Assembly: GCA_963700305.1 (NCBI GenBank) | Contig: CAVOXB010000021.1 | Span: forward strand, 1-64,000 | Source of the DNA: Desulfomonile sp963700305 | Lineage (GTDB): Bacteria > Desulfobacterota > Desulfomonilia > Desulfomonilales > Desulfomonilaceae | DNA: 64,000 nucleotides | Direction: 5' to 3' | Part shown: piece by piece, positions 10,267-19,728 of the stretch | Layout of the letters: every line of letters begins with the position of its first letter | Position numbering within the stretch: position 1 is the first letter of the stretch | Notes under the pieces: generated by a model | The model's input: only the letters and a program-made list of their open reading frames with translations | The model's database searches: none | What the model was told of the DNA's origin: nothing | Made by a program: the position numbers and the translations under genes

Positions 10267-10752
10267 CTATATTTTACAGTTCTTCTCCTGGCGTCTTTCC
10301 GCTAAGCGATATTGTCTCCTTACCTGGGCTTGCGAATTGCGTAGCTTCTCTTCATCAGTTTCACACACCAATGGAGGCACCGGCGTTGGGACACCTTTTT
10401 CGTCCAGTGCGACAAAGGTGAGGTAAGCTGAGGCCGTATGCCTAACCTCGCCGGTCAAAGGGTTCTCCGCTTCGACTCTGACCCCGACTTCCATCGAGGT
10501 TCTTCCCACCAAATTCATTGAGGCTTTTAGTATGAGCAAATTGCCTATGAAGACAGGATTATGGAAATCTAGACGGTCAATTGAAGCCGTGACCGCAATC
10601 CTTCGAGCGTGACGTATTGCCACAACTCCCGCTGCCGTGTCCACATGCTTCATCACCACACCACCATGAACGTTTCCAAGGGGATTGGCATCCTCAGGAT
10701 TCATTGCCACTGTCATCGTGATCTGGCTATCTCGAACGGGTTTTCCCTCCAC
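10267..10752 (-). CDS. Acyl-CoA thioesterase (hotdog fold)
   Basis: A 161-residue hotdog protein of the YciA/BFIT type, hydrolysing acyl-CoA to free acid and CoA. Seen: MTVAMNPEDANPLGNVHGGV, where N-P-x-G-N-V-H-G-G is the family signature, followed by the core helix VDTAAGVVAIRHARR, then SIDRLDFHNPVFIGNLL and the strand with GRTSMEVGVRVEAENP. A GTG at 10752 is preceded by GGGAGGACAAACC, a good ribosome site, so I prefer it to the longer reading that begins at 10899; the extra 49 residues look non-coding. The start region, ribosome site and upstream sequence are duplicated at about 17.6 kb. Confidence 0.88.
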   Translation of the reverse strand: MEGKPVRDSQITMTVAMNPEDANPLGNVHGGVVMKHVDTAAGVVAIRHARRIAVTASIDRLDFHNPVFIGNLLILKASMNLVGRTSMEVGVRVEAENPLTGEVRHTASAYLTFVALDEKGVPTPVPPLVCETDEEKLRNSQAQVRRQYRLAERRQEKNCKI

Positions 10753-11054
10753 GGTTTGTCCTCCCTTTCTTAAATGAGCGGGCCGCTCCTCTGGCCGTGG
10801 ACCATTTCCTGATCCATACGAAGAGGTCGTTTGATTCTCCGTGACTTCCCATTGAATATCAATCGTTTCGTCATCAACTCCCTGCATTATTTCGTGCATG
10901 AAGTCCGACGCTAAGTGCTTAATCTGTCCCTTTGTCTGTCTCTCCCATTTTTTCCATATGAAATTGCCTCCTCATTATCGTGTTCGATGGATACCTTTGC
11001 GGGATCGGAATCCGGTGCTGAAAAGGATTTACTTGGCGGACGTCCGCCAAGTAA
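10660..11054. repeat. Segmental duplication, copy 1
   Basis: About 395 bases covering the first 31 codons of the thioesterase, its ribosome site and its whole upstream region recur at 17570-17964 with roughly four-fifths identity by eye. Both copies stop at the same point on the right, the end of a 26-bp palindrome, and on the left inside the thioesterase HGG motif. Confidence 0.8.
11029..11054. repeat. 26-bp perfect palindrome, copy 1
   Basis: TTACTTGGCGGAC followed by its exact reverse complement. The same 26 bases occur perfectly at 19091-19116 and with a few changes at 17939-17964. In the first two sites it marks the edge of the duplicated segment; in the third it abuts a truncated transposase gene. 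It is self-complementary without a loop, so it resembles a protein-binding site or a short mobile repeat more than a terminator. Confidence 0.8.
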
Positions 11055-11540
11055 TTTCGTAAACACATCTGGTCTTATAGTTCTCAGAACCTCATAAGCG
11101 AACCTTCATGGTTTCGAGTACTGAGCATAACCGTAAGAAGAAGGTCGCGGAGGATCGTTCTCGGGCTCTTATAGTATAGTCAAAACACGCGGGGCGGGCA
11201 GCAGATAGGTCTTGTAGTCAATGCATTACTGGGCCGTGCTCTTTGTGTGGCTGGATCCCTAATTTTGCTCAGTATTGCCGAGCTATCTTCCCGTTATAAG
11301 CAATGCGAAAGATTGAGCTTGACGGAGGGAACTATGGAGGGGTACACTGAAGAAAAGGTGACAAATCGGTTTACAGCGAATGATTCTTGCCACACCTCAA
11401 CGCCTAGGGACGGAATCCGATCCGAATCGGAGCTTACTTCGAGTGTGAGGTGCCAGCAAACGACGGGTCAGGGATGTCAAGACCCGCAGGTTGGTGTGGT
11501 CGCTGCATAATTCCATTTTATCGGAAAGGGGAAGAGGAGA
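11055..11540. other. Intergenic region, nothing recognised
   Basis: No gene with credible composition or start. A G/A-rich ribosome site (GGAAAGGGGAAGAGGAGA) ends the stretch just before the ATG at 11541. Confidence 0.4.
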
Positions 11541-12614
11541 ATGAGTAAAGGCAAAGGTGTGGTTCATGTAGTGGGAACCGGGACCATAGGCGAGCCTCTC
11601 ATCGGTTTGCTATGCTCGTCTAAGGACCATGCGGGGTTTGCCGAAGTTACCTTCCACAAGCGCTCGCCCCTTCCCAAAGATTTGCCCAAACTCAAGGCTT
11701 TAATAGCCAGGGGAGCTAAACTTTGTGTGGATGAGGACAAAGTAAGTGACTTTGAAGCGCTGGGGCTTAAGCCGACTATGATACACGAAGAGGCGCTGGC
11801 AAAGGCAAGCGTGGTAGTCGATTGCACCCCTTCCGGGGTGGGAATATCAAACAAAAACGAATTTTATGAGAATTATTTGGCCACGTGCAACGGATTCATC
11901 GCTCAGGGAAGCGAGTTTGGATTCGGGAAGATGTACGCCAGGGGAATCAATGATAGCGCACTGGAGATTGGTAGAGATAGATTCGTGCAGGTGGTGAGCT
12001 GTAACACTCATAATCTTTGTGCACTTGTTAATTCTGTGGCACTGGTGGATGGGGCAGATAATTTGGACGAAGCCCGCTTCGTATGCCTTAGAAGGTCCAA
12101 CGACGTCAGCCAAGTCAAGGGGTTCGTGCCGTCTCCGGAAGTTGGCAAACATGGCGATCCGGTGTTCGGCACGCACCACGCCAGGGACGCATATCACCTC
12201 TTCAAAACTATGGGCCTTGAATTGAACTTATGGTCCTCTGCGCTAAAGGTGAGTACACAATACATGCACTGCATTTACTTTACTTTGAAGCTGAAACGAG
12301 CAGTTACCAGAGACGAAGTGCTCGCAAGATTTAAAGCGGACGACCGTATTAGTGTCACCAGGAAGCAATCGGCTTGCGAAGTATTTTCATTTGGACGCGA
12401 CCACGGCTATTTTGGAAGGATTCTAAACCAGACCGTGATTTCGGAGCCCTGTTTGGAGGTTCGCAAGGGCCATGAGGTCATAGGCTTTTGTTTTACTCCC
12501 CAGGACGGCAACTCATTGCTGAGTTCATTTAGCGCGGTCTGTTGGTTACTGGATCCCGAAACATATGAGGACCGCATTCAGTGTCTGAAGCCATACTTTT
12601 TTGCTGAAGTTTGA
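11541..12614 (+). CDS. Archaeal-type (type II) glyceraldehyde-3-phosphate dehydrogenase-like protein
   Basis: The 357-residue protein has an N-terminal Rossmann motif GTGTIGEP at 12-19, the segment VVVDCTPSGVG at 91-101, and V-V-S-C-N-T-H-N-L-C at 151-160 with a candidate catalytic Cys154. This order (GTIG, DCTP-G-G, SCNT-x-L-C) is what I know from archaeal type II GAPDH, which oxidises glyceraldehyde 3-phosphate to 1,3-bisphosphoglycerate with NAD(P). The FIAQGSEFGFGK segment stands where archaeal enzymes have an FQGG stretch, and the middle (RRSNDVSQVKGFVPSPEVGKHGDP) resembles their R-R-G-D-x-x-Q-V-S-K-G region. Overall similarity is moderate, so the substrate may differ. ATG 11541 has a purine-rich ribosome site. 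It is followed by a universal stress protein gene. Confidence 0.65.
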   Translation: MSKGKGVVHVVGTGTIGEPLIGLLCSSKDHAGFAEVTFHKRSPLPKDLPKLKALIARGAKLCVDEDKVSDFEALGLKPTMIHEEALAKASVVVDCTPSGVGISNKNEFYENYLATCNGFIAQGSEFGFGKMYARGINDSALEIGRDRFVQVVSCNTHNLCALVNSVALVDGADNLDEARFVCLRRSNDVSQVKGFVPSPEVGKHGDPVFGTHHARDAYHLFKTMGLELNLWSSALKVSTQYMHCIYFTLKLKRAVTRDEVLARFKADDRISVTRKQSACEVFSFGRDHGYFGRILNQTVISEPCLEVRKGHEVIGFCFTPQDGNSLLSSFSAVCWLLDPETYEDRIQCLKPYFFAEV

Positions 12615-12732
12615 TCGGATTATAGGTAGTGTCGGGGGGCAGCAACATTGCTCTCAAGAAAGGCTCAAAACTCGTTTACGGAGCAAGATTGCTATCACTT
12701 TCAACAGTATTAATCAGAGGGAGATGTGCGCC

Positions 12733-13171
12733 ATGGTTCCGAAGAAGATCTTGTTTTGTTTGGATTTCTCTCGGTACTCAGAAACGGACACGCGAGGTAG
12801 CCGTAGACTACACGAAAAATTTCGGAGCGAGTCTTCTCGTGCTGAACGTTGTAAACACCCGATTCTTTTCCCACCCGGCAATAATGGATTCTCCCGCATA
12901 CGAACGTGCCTATGATGAGGCCCAGCAGGTGGCCCAGAGCAAATTGAACGACGTTGTCGATGCCATCCGAAAAGAGTTCCCTAATGTGAAGGCCTTTTCT
13001 CGAACTGGTGCACCGGGAGATGAGATCATAAAACTCGCCGAGGAGGAATCTGTGGATCTGATCGTTATGGGTGCCAAGGGTAGAACCGGATTCAGTCGTC
13101 TAATGTTGGGCAGCGCAGCCGAAACGGTGGTGAAGTCGGCTCCTTGCGACGTTCTCACTGTGAGAGCGTAA
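12733..13171 (+). pseudogene. Universal stress protein (UspA family), frameshifted near the N-terminus
   Basis: ATG 12733, with GAGGGAG just upstream, opens MVPKKILFCLDFSRYSE, the standard first strand of UspA proteins. Near 12790 the frame changes; the protein then continues (REVAVDYTKNFGASLLVLNV, later VDLIVMGAKGRTG, FSRLMLGSAAETVVKSAPCD) to TAA at 13169-13171. The ATP-binding pattern G-x2-G-x9-G-S is complete in GAKGRTGFSRLMLGS. Corrected length is about 146 residues, normal for the family, which acts in the cytoplasm in stress survival. Only one base separates this from an intact gene. Confidence 0.82.
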
Positions 13172-13604
13172 GAAGCGGACTCTTCGGTACCGCGAGTAGA
13201 AGGCGGCATCGGCTCGTGCAACCTCCCCTGGTATCCTGTTTCCCAGACAGCTCGCGCAATGAAGTCGGATATCGGCCTTCCGTCCAGACGTGACACGGAC
13301 GCTGAGCATTTGCGACGGTATTGCGTCCTCTATCCAGAATGCCGAGGCTCATTTGTTACAGGAAACCGGAGGAGGGCATGGAATGGTCGCTGAACGAGTT
13401 CTTCGACGAAACGGCGGAAGTAAATTTGATTATTGAGTCGCTCTCTAGGCCTGCTACAGAGCTCGTGATCTTGTTAGGAAAAATAGAGATCCTTCATGGC
13501 AAGCGAGCGGGCTTGGGGACAAAACCAAGCCCTTGGCTCATTTCGGCGAAAAGCCACACGGCGTTCAACGTCAACGCAACCTGAACCAAGAGGAGACATT
13601 GACC
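13172..13604. other. Intergenic region with a hairpin
   Basis: No credible gene. An 8-bp stem lies at 13509-13516/13525-13532 (GGGCTTGG, loop GGACAAAA, CCAAGCCC) between the stress-protein gene and the convergent transporter gene and could be a weak bidirectional terminator. Confidence 0.45.
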
Positions 13605-14918
13605 CTAGCCCGGCTGTTTCACCGGCTTCTTGATGACACGACACATAACCACTGCCACGATCAAAACTATTGCAGAAATGTAGAAGGAGAGGTCGTAAGA
13701 ACCAGTGTAGTCTTTGATGTAACCCGCCACCAGAGGCATCAGAAAGCCCAATCCCCAGCCGATAAATACGAAGCCGTAATTTGCTCCCAGGTTCTTCGAA
13801 CCAAAGAAGTCTGCCGTAAAAGCCGGCATTAGTGCGAGTCCGCCACCGTACTGCCAATACGCAATGCCTACTGCGAGGAATAGTATCGGCACGCTCTCCA
13901 TCTGAATGATAAAGGGGGCTGCCAACAGACACAAGGCGGAAACCAAGCCGTTCAAGACGTACGCTTTGGAACGGCCTATTTTGTCGGAATACATTCCGGT
14001 GCCCACTCGTCCCAAAGCGTTCACCGCCCCGCCAAACGCGGCGATGATCCACACGTTCTGGCGAAAAACTCCAGCTTACCCGCCGTCTTGCCCAGAATCG
14101 GGGCTGCATTGGCAATGACCAGCAAACCTGACTGAGCGCTCCCTATAAACATAAAAACCAGGACGTAGTACCTGCCATCTGGACATCATTTCCGGCGGCA
14201 ACCAATCAGCAGTGGCGGCAGGCGCCGGCTTTGGCGGATCATTCGGGGAGGAGGATGGTTGGGGTGCCGGCCCTGGAGGCACATATCCGGCCGGTGGGTT
14301 GGACAACAACTGGCCGGCAAGGACAATCACCACAGCGAAGAAGATGCCCAGGCCGATGAAGCTCGACGAAATGCCGTAATTATCAATGAGATACTGCCCC
14401 AGGGGGGCAATGTAGAGCGCCGCAGCTCCATAACCGGCTACCACTATGCCGGAAATTACTCCACGTTTGTGAGAGCCGAACCACTTCAACGCGGCCGGGG
14501 TCGGCGCGGCGTACCCGATTCCCATGCCGATTCCACCAAGAACCCCGAATCCGATCATAAGTCCGAAATAACTCTTCATCAATCCGGCGGTGATGCAGCC
14601 CAGCGCCACACACAGACCGCCGACGGTAGCTCCCACCGTGGGGCCGTATTTGTCCTGGATCCTGCCGCCGGGGATCATGAAAAACACGAAGAACAGGCCG
14701 CAAACGACATACACGAAAGTCCCTTGGGAATCTGTCAAATAGGGCCAGCCAGCGTTTATTCCGGTCATGACCTCGTGCAAATCGGCCTTCGGTTTGTTCA
14801 CCAAAGCCTTTTTCCAGATGCTCCAAGCGTAGAGTATGCCCAGACATAGGTTACAAGCAGCGCCTGCAAGGGTGACGATCCATGCCTTCGTGGGCACCTT
14901 TGCCAACTGCGTTGACAT
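13605..14918 (-). pseudogene. OFA-type MFS transporter (oxalate/formate antiporter family), two frameshifts
   Basis: The N-terminal half is intact: first membrane helix AWIVTLAGAACNLCLGILYAWS, then WPYLTDSQGTFVYVVCGLFF, PGGRIQDKYGPT, GFGVLGGIGMGIGYAAPTPAALKWF and KRGVISGIVVAGYGAAA, all characteristic of the OFA family. After a Pro-rich loop a frame change near 14176 and a compensating one near 14060 interrupt helix 7; restored, it reads YYVLVFMFIGSAQSGLLVI and continues into NVWIIAAFGGAVNALGRVGTG and the remaining helices to TAG at 13605. The frame after 14060 is the original one, so two opposite single-base errors explain it. Members exchange small carboxylates across the inner membrane; the substrate here is unknown. 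The acetate-type symporter next door suggests carboxylate uptake. Confidence 0.85.
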
Positions 14919-14999
14919 TTCCGCTCCTGCAATTGTCGGTCCCCTTCAGTAGAAGGGCGGAACATTTCTCGGTTTTTGTGATGACAAAACGAGGTGTTG

Positions 15000-16962
15000 C
15001 TACTTGTCTTCAATGAAATCTACGATCCCGTATCCAGTCTGCTGACGCACCAATAGCTCGTTGAATCGTTTTTCCTCCAGAGGACTCGGAAAGGCAAACG
15101 CCACTAGAATAGCGGCTGCAAACCCCAGGGGAATGGACGCGATCCCGGGATGCTTGAGAGGGAACAAAGGCTCGTCTAAGCCAACAACGGAGAGTCCATC
15201 CTTGTTCTTTTCGTAAGTCAACTTAGCCTTGTCCAGCGAAGCTTTTTCCCCTTCTGAAAGAACCAAGCCTTCGGCCTGCCTGTTCTCTAGAGCGGAAATT
15301 ACCTTCTGGGCATCAGCGGCCACTTGTTTGGGATAAATCATGTTGGGAGAAACCAGGACCAATACGACGCTTGCAACCGTGCCGACCACTAACCCGGCGA
15401 CTATGCCGGCGGTATTGAATTGCCTCCAAAAAAGACTGAGCACCACCACAGGAAGGTTTCCCGATGCCGCTACGGCAAAAGCCAAAGCTACAAGCTGAGC
15501 GACATTCTGTCCTTCCGCCGCTATGCCGATTGCTATGGCAATGATGCCTACAGCGAAGGCTGTCAGTCTTGCAGCTCTCACTTGCTGACGCTGACTTGCT
15601 TTTCCTCTTTTGATGAGCTTCACGTAAATGTCGTGTGCGATCGCTGCAGACGCTGCAAGCACCAGCCCTGATACCACCGCAATTATGGTCGCGAACGCTA
15701 CGGCGCACAAGAAGGCAAGCAAGATGTCACCCATCACATGAGCGATTTCATTGCCGAGCTTCTCCGCAAGAAGAATACTGGCCATGTTCCCGCCCGCATC
15801 CGCAGCGAAAATCGCCTGAGGGCCAACCAGAAGGGCCGATCCAAAGCCAAGAAATGTAGTGAGTATATAAAAACTGCCAAGGATGAACATTGCCACGATG
15901 ACTGACTTACGGGCCTCTCTTGCATTGGGGACCGTAAAAAACCGCATGAGAATGTGTGGCATGCCTGCAGTGCCCAGCACGAGAGCCATGCCCAGCGATA
16001 TTTGATCTAGGGGATTGCTCAGAAATAGACCGGGTTCCAGAAATCTCTGCCCGTAATCGAGTCCCGGTACAGGGATAGGATGGTTCAAGAGAGACGCCCT
16101 TACCCATTCCCTGATCTGGTCGCTCCCTGCCACGTCAGCGAAAAAACGGACGGGATTGAATCCGGACTTCGCAGCCACGAGTCCGCTCAACAACACAGCG
16201 CCCACCATTATCAAGCCAGCCTTGATGATCTGCACCCACGTGGTGGCCAACATTCCGCCGAACACCACGTAGATGATCATGAGAGCCCCCACAGCGCAGA
16301 TAGAATACTTGAAGGGAATGGCGAACAGGAGCTCCATCAGCTTGCCTGCCCCCACCATCTGGGCGATCAGATAGAAGATGGAGACAGCTACCGTGGCGAC
16401 CGCTCCCACGGATCGGACTGGAATCGCAAATGATCGGAATGCGAGGATGTCCCCCATGCGTGTACTTGCCCACATTCCGGCACGGTTCTGCTACGAGAAG
16501 GAGGATGGTGACGTACGCGACCAGCCACCCCACGGAATACAAGAAACCATCGTACCCGTAAAGAGATATGAGGCCGGCGACACCCAGGAACGAAGCGGCC
16601 GACATATAGTCTCCGGCCAAAGCCCAGCCATTCTGCATCCCGGTGATCGCGCTGTGAGCCACATAGAAATCAGCCGAGGTCTTGGTCCGTCTGGCTGCTA
16701 CATAAACTACGCCCGCGGTAATTGCTATGATCACCAAGAAGACAATAATACTGGTGGGCTTGCCCACGCGGGGGTGTTGCGAGAGTTCCGAGCGAGGCCG
16801 ATCCGAAATGGGAGAGGGGGGAGCAGAAGCGTCAAGCGAGGCAACACTCAATGTTGTGGCCGCCCCAGCCTGTGGGACGCTCTCAGCGTGCCCCAGTCGG
16901 GCTCCCGAAATGAAAGTCACTGCAGAGAAGGCTAGGATCAAGGTGATGAATAGTCTCCTCAT
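15000..16962 (-). pseudogene. Sodium/solute symporter, ActP-like (acetate permease), frameshifted
   Basis: ATG 16962, preceded by GGGGAGGACTGGTCAC, starts MRRLFITLILAFSAVTF, an N-terminal signal-like helix followed by an unusual Ser/Pro/Ala-rich linker. The SSS-family core then appears: DFYVAHSAITGMQNGWALAGDYMSAASFLG, GYDGFLYSVGWLVAY. A frame change near 16470 joins AEPCRNVGKYT to RMGDILAFRSFAIPVRSVGA; then IFYLIAQMVGAGKLMELLF, FGGMLATTWVQIIKA, GTAGMPHILMRFFTVPNAREARKS and LPVVVLSLFWRQF, all diagnostic of ActP-type symporters, run to TAG 15000. A long hydrophilic loop (about 50 residues) near the C-terminus is extra compared with E. coli ActP. It probably imports acetate or another short carboxylate with Na+. 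Confidence 0.87.
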
Positions 16963-17555
16963 GTGACCAGTCCTCCCCATACTATTTTGCGCCCCCAACT
17001 ACAGCGAAGGGGGGAAAGAATACTCGGTAACAGCAGTGTTCGTAATAAAACCTTACGTGGTTCATGGGATGATGATGCAGCGAACCTCAGAAGTCAAGCC
17101 GAAAATGTTGATTTGTCAGGCTCCTAGAAGCAGCGCCTTGTCCCGCCTCGACAAGGGCACCGCTGTGAGAGGGCACTGCCGGAACAAATATAATCAAGCA
17201 GCTAGAGAAAAACCCCACACATTTCGAGCCCTTTAGATCCCTGTCAGTCTTTCCTGGTGAGAGCAAAATGTGAGCAGAGCGCAAGCTCACTCTTTGGCCG
17301 CGGAAACTCCTTGTCGAGCAGTGACAGTCTATGACTGTCCACAACTAATTCCCGCAAAAGTCCCGCAGGTGAAAACCCTCCTGATTTCGATTACGACCCA
17401 CCAGCCTTAGAACTCCACCGAAAAGGCAAAAGGCCAACGGTCTACTGTAGACATGTTTGTCTTAGAAAATTGTCTTACCCTATTATTATAATTTCTCCTT
17501 CGGAAACCGTTGTCGAACAATCTAAATTTCTTTCTTCAGCCAGACGATTCCAGAA
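16963..17555. other. Intergenic region, nothing recognised
   Basis: No reading frame with a believable start or composition, no tRNA-like fold noticed. It would hold the promoter of the leftward symporter gene. An A/T-rich tract (17460-17500) precedes the duplicated segment. Confidence 0.35.
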
Positions 17556-17663
17556 TCATCTTTTCCAAGCACCACCGTGAACGTTTCCAACGGGATTGGC
17601 ATCCTCCGGATTCATTGCGACCGTCATTGTGATCTGACTGTCTCGAACGGGTTTTCCATCCAT
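17556..17663 (-). pseudogene. Truncated thioesterase fragment
   Basis: A 35-codon frame whose first 31 residues (beginning MDGKPVRDSQITMTVAMNPE and ending in NVHGG) match the start of the thioesterase at 10752. Homology ends inside the HGG signature and four unrelated codons lead to TGA. The upstream AGGAGG is kept. It is part of the 395-base duplication and cannot fold into a hotdog domain. Confidence 0.8.
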
Positions 17664-17964
17664 TGGTTTGCAACCTCCTTTATCGAATGAGTGGGCCGAC
17701 TCTGGTGACCCTAGACCATTTCATGATCCATACGGCGAGGTCGTTTGATTCTCCGTGACTTCCAATTGAATATCAATCGTTTCGCCATCAACTCCCTGAA
17801 TTATTTCGTGCATGAAGTCTTACTTTAAGTGCTTGATCTGTTCCTTTTTTGTTCGGTCTAATTCCATGAGTATTTTCCTCCGCATTATTGTTTTCTGCGG
17901 ATACCTCTACAGGATCGGAATCCGATGCTGAAAATGATTTACATGGCAGGCGTCCGCCAAGTAA
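17570..17964. repeat. Segmental duplication, copy 2
   Basis: Counterpart of 10660-11054, in the same orientation, about 6.9 kb away. It includes the truncated thioesterase start. Its right-hand edge is a slightly degenerate copy of the 26-bp palindrome. Confidence 0.8.
17939..17964. repeat. 26-bp palindrome, degenerate copy 2
   Basis: TTACATGGCAGGC followed by GTCCGCCAAGTAA minus one symmetric match: the left arm has changed at three positions relative to copies 1 and 3, the right arm is unchanged. It is followed by AAAAGGTTGTAAAT, similar to the sequence after copy 3. Confidence 0.65.
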
Positions 17965-18292
17965 AAAGGTTGTAAATTGCCTATTCGTGCTGTCAAAGCC
18001 TAAGGGTTGGGCTTTCTCAGGTCATGATGTCAACTATCAAATGAGCCTCGAAAGCCTCGATGTGGAGGCGGGGCGTAGAAGAATTCAAAAGGGGCATGCT
18101 TTCTCATGACAAGTCCCCACAAAAGAGTGACGAGGGGCTTTTCCAAAAACAGCCAGCAGTGAAAGGAATGGGAAACGCTTTTCCACATCCATTTGACTTC
18201 CAAACTAGCCAGTTTTGGGTTAGTCTTAGCAGGAACCCCAAGGGGGCCCAATTCATGGCAAGAATGGTCCTAGTGAAAAGGAGGATGAGGGG
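17965..18292. other. Leader region of the Gly/Tyr-rich protein gene
   Basis: No gene found. It ends with AAAAGGAGGATGAGGGG directly before ATG 18293, a strong ribosome site. No promoter hexamers stand out. Confidence 0.35.
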
Positions 18293-18586
18293 ATGATCAA
18301 AAAATCCACCATAATTTTTACAATCCTTGCGATGCTGGCTTTTGGCGCTTGCACGTGTTGGGGTTACACGGCCAGCAAGTGGCCGGTGCCCGGAATACCA
18401 AACGAAGTGTTCACTTCTGGTCCCGCCGAGCTTGGGAACGCCGGATACGGGGCCTACGGCGCCTACGGCGGATACGGCCCATACGGCGGATATGGCGCAT
18501 ACGGGGGATACGGCTACCCGGGGTATTCCGGCGGTTATTACGGCGGTTATGGCACAGGTTACTATGGACGGGGCTGGGGCCGGTAG
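18293..18586 (+). CDS. Small exported Gly/Tyr-rich repeat protein
   Basis: A 97-residue protein with an N-terminal signal sequence (MIKKSTIIFTILAMLAFGAC; basic start, long hydrophobic stretch) and a C-terminal half built of GYGAYGGYGPYGGYG-like triplets, roughly 45 residues composed almost only of Gly, Tyr and a few Pro/Ser/Ala. The Cys at position 20 follows F-G-A, which is not a canonical lipobox, so lipidation is uncertain. The strong AGGAGG upstream and clean signal peptide support a real gene. Such low-complexity Gly/Tyr proteins are usually envelope or extracellular; no specific function can be assigned. A small AAGTCCC/GGGACTT stem at 18639-18655 lies downstream. Confidence 0.72.
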   Translation: MIKKSTIIFTILAMLAFGACTCWGYTASKWPVPGIPNEVFTSGPAELGNAGYGAYGAYGGYGPYGGYGAYGGYGYPGYSGGYYGGYGTGYYGRGWGR

Positions 18587-18848
18587 CCTCCTGTCCAGTG
18601 GGGCCGGCGGCGTCTCTTGGCTCATTGAAGCTGTGAAAAAGTCCCTAAGGGACTTCCCGATAATGGCAACGGGTGTTCGTATAGTTGACCCGTGGTAATC
18701 ATGGTTTGAAAAAGCCGGCCCCAAAAAATTGCCTCCGCATTAATTTTCATCGATGGTTTTTTTCAAAAAGCTGAAATCCACTGCTTAGGTAACCATTCAC
18801 TTACGTGCGGCAGACTGATACTGCGCCCTAGCAGGGCGGCCTCAACAG

Positions 18849-19040
18849 TAGCCACGGGTGTCAACCCGTGGACACAGACATGACCATAACCTGAGTCAAC
18901 GACCCTGAAAGGGTCGCCCAACAGGTAATGATTGCAGGATGTTGTTCGTGGACCCTTCCAGGGTTTTTAAGACGAAAGGTTTATCGCGCCTTTTCCATGG
19001 GTTTACACCCACGGCTATTCACGGGCAGCCCCTTCGGGGC
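18849..19040. repeat. REP-like multi-hairpin element
   Basis: A run of short palindromes: CCACGGGT/ACCCGTGG (18852-18871), CGACCCT/AGGGTCG (18900-18916), a GGACCCTTCCAGGGTT segment, CATGGGTTTACACCCACGG, and GCCCC/GGGGC (19028-19040). Arrays of this type are widespread intergenic repeats, often maintained by IS200-like (REP-associated) transposases. One IS200-type gene is present at 43.5 kb. The element ends about 50 bases before the third palindrome copy and the transposase remnant. Confidence 0.6.
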
Positions 19041-19090
19041 AAAGAAACCTGTCCCCCTCATGACTGAATGGTTACCTGCTTAAAAGAAAT

Positions 19091-19116
19091 TTACTTGGCG
19101 GACGTCCGCCAAGTAA
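19091..19116. repeat. 26-bp perfect palindrome, copy 3
   Basis: Identical to copy 1 at 11029. It sits immediately before the point where transposase homology begins (about 19131), and the transposase frame reads straight through it. Confidence 0.8.
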
Positions 19117-19130
19117 AAAGGATGCAAATG

Positions 19131-19720
19131 GTTACAAGACGGTGTGGCTGGTGGGGCCAAAGATCCGCAAGGCGATGGGGGACAGGGATGCGCCTTACAA
19201 ACTTGCGGGGCTTGTAGAGATGGACGATTCCCATTTTGGAGGGAGTAAACCGGGCAAAGAAGGAAGAGGCGCCCTTGGCAAAGACAGAGTGATAGTGTTG
19301 GTTGAGTACCGTGGTCGGAAGGCCGGGTTTGCGAAGATGTCAAAGGTAGATAGTATGAGCGGCAACGACATTGGTCGTGCGGCCGTAGACCATCTGACCG
19401 ATAATTCAAAGGTAAAGACCGACGGCGCGGCTGCGTACCGCTCAGCCCTAAAGGAGCAGAACTTCGAGCACGAATACGTGGTGGTTGGTTCAGGTAAGGA
19501 AGCTCCTAAACTCCTCCCGTGGGTTCACACGATGCTGGCTAACATCAAAGGCAATATCAGGGGCATTCATAAAGGAGTATCACACAAGCATTTGCAGCGA
19601 TATCTTGACGAGTTCTGCTACAGGTTCAACCGCAAATTCTGGGAAGATCAGCTATTCGGAAGGGTGCCCTGCGCTTGCATGAACACCCGCACCGTGAGCT
19701 ATTCGGAGTTAAAGGCATAG
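19131..19720 (+). mobile_element. IS1595-family transposase remnant (5'-truncated)
   Basis: The 196 or so codons encode the DDE catalytic domain of IS1595/ISXO2-type transposases: GLVEMDDSHFGG (first Asp and its context), VIVLVEYRGRKAG, VKTDGAAAYRSALKEQNFEH (second Asp), LPWVHTMLANIKGNIRGIHKG, then YLDEFCYRFNRKFW with the family's C-terminal Y-R-F-N-R. The N-terminal zinc ribbon and helix-turn-helix are missing: homology starts around GYKTVW at 19131 and upstream codons come from the palindrome. Without its DNA-binding half the protein is unlikely to transpose. I found no terminal inverted repeats. Confidence 0.8.
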
Positions 19721-19728
19721 GCGTTTTG

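Noticed and set aside
10915..11097. Rightward 60-codon frame across the duplicated segment
   Set aside because: Its counterpart in the second copy does not keep the frame, so no coding constraint is evident.
11247..11510. Rightward 87-codon frame before the GAPDH-like gene
   Set aside because: Composition is not protein-like and there is no ribosome site.
13100..13352. Leftward frames opposite the end of the universal stress protein gene
   Set aside because: They are antisense shadows of the corrected stress-protein frame and have no signals of their own.
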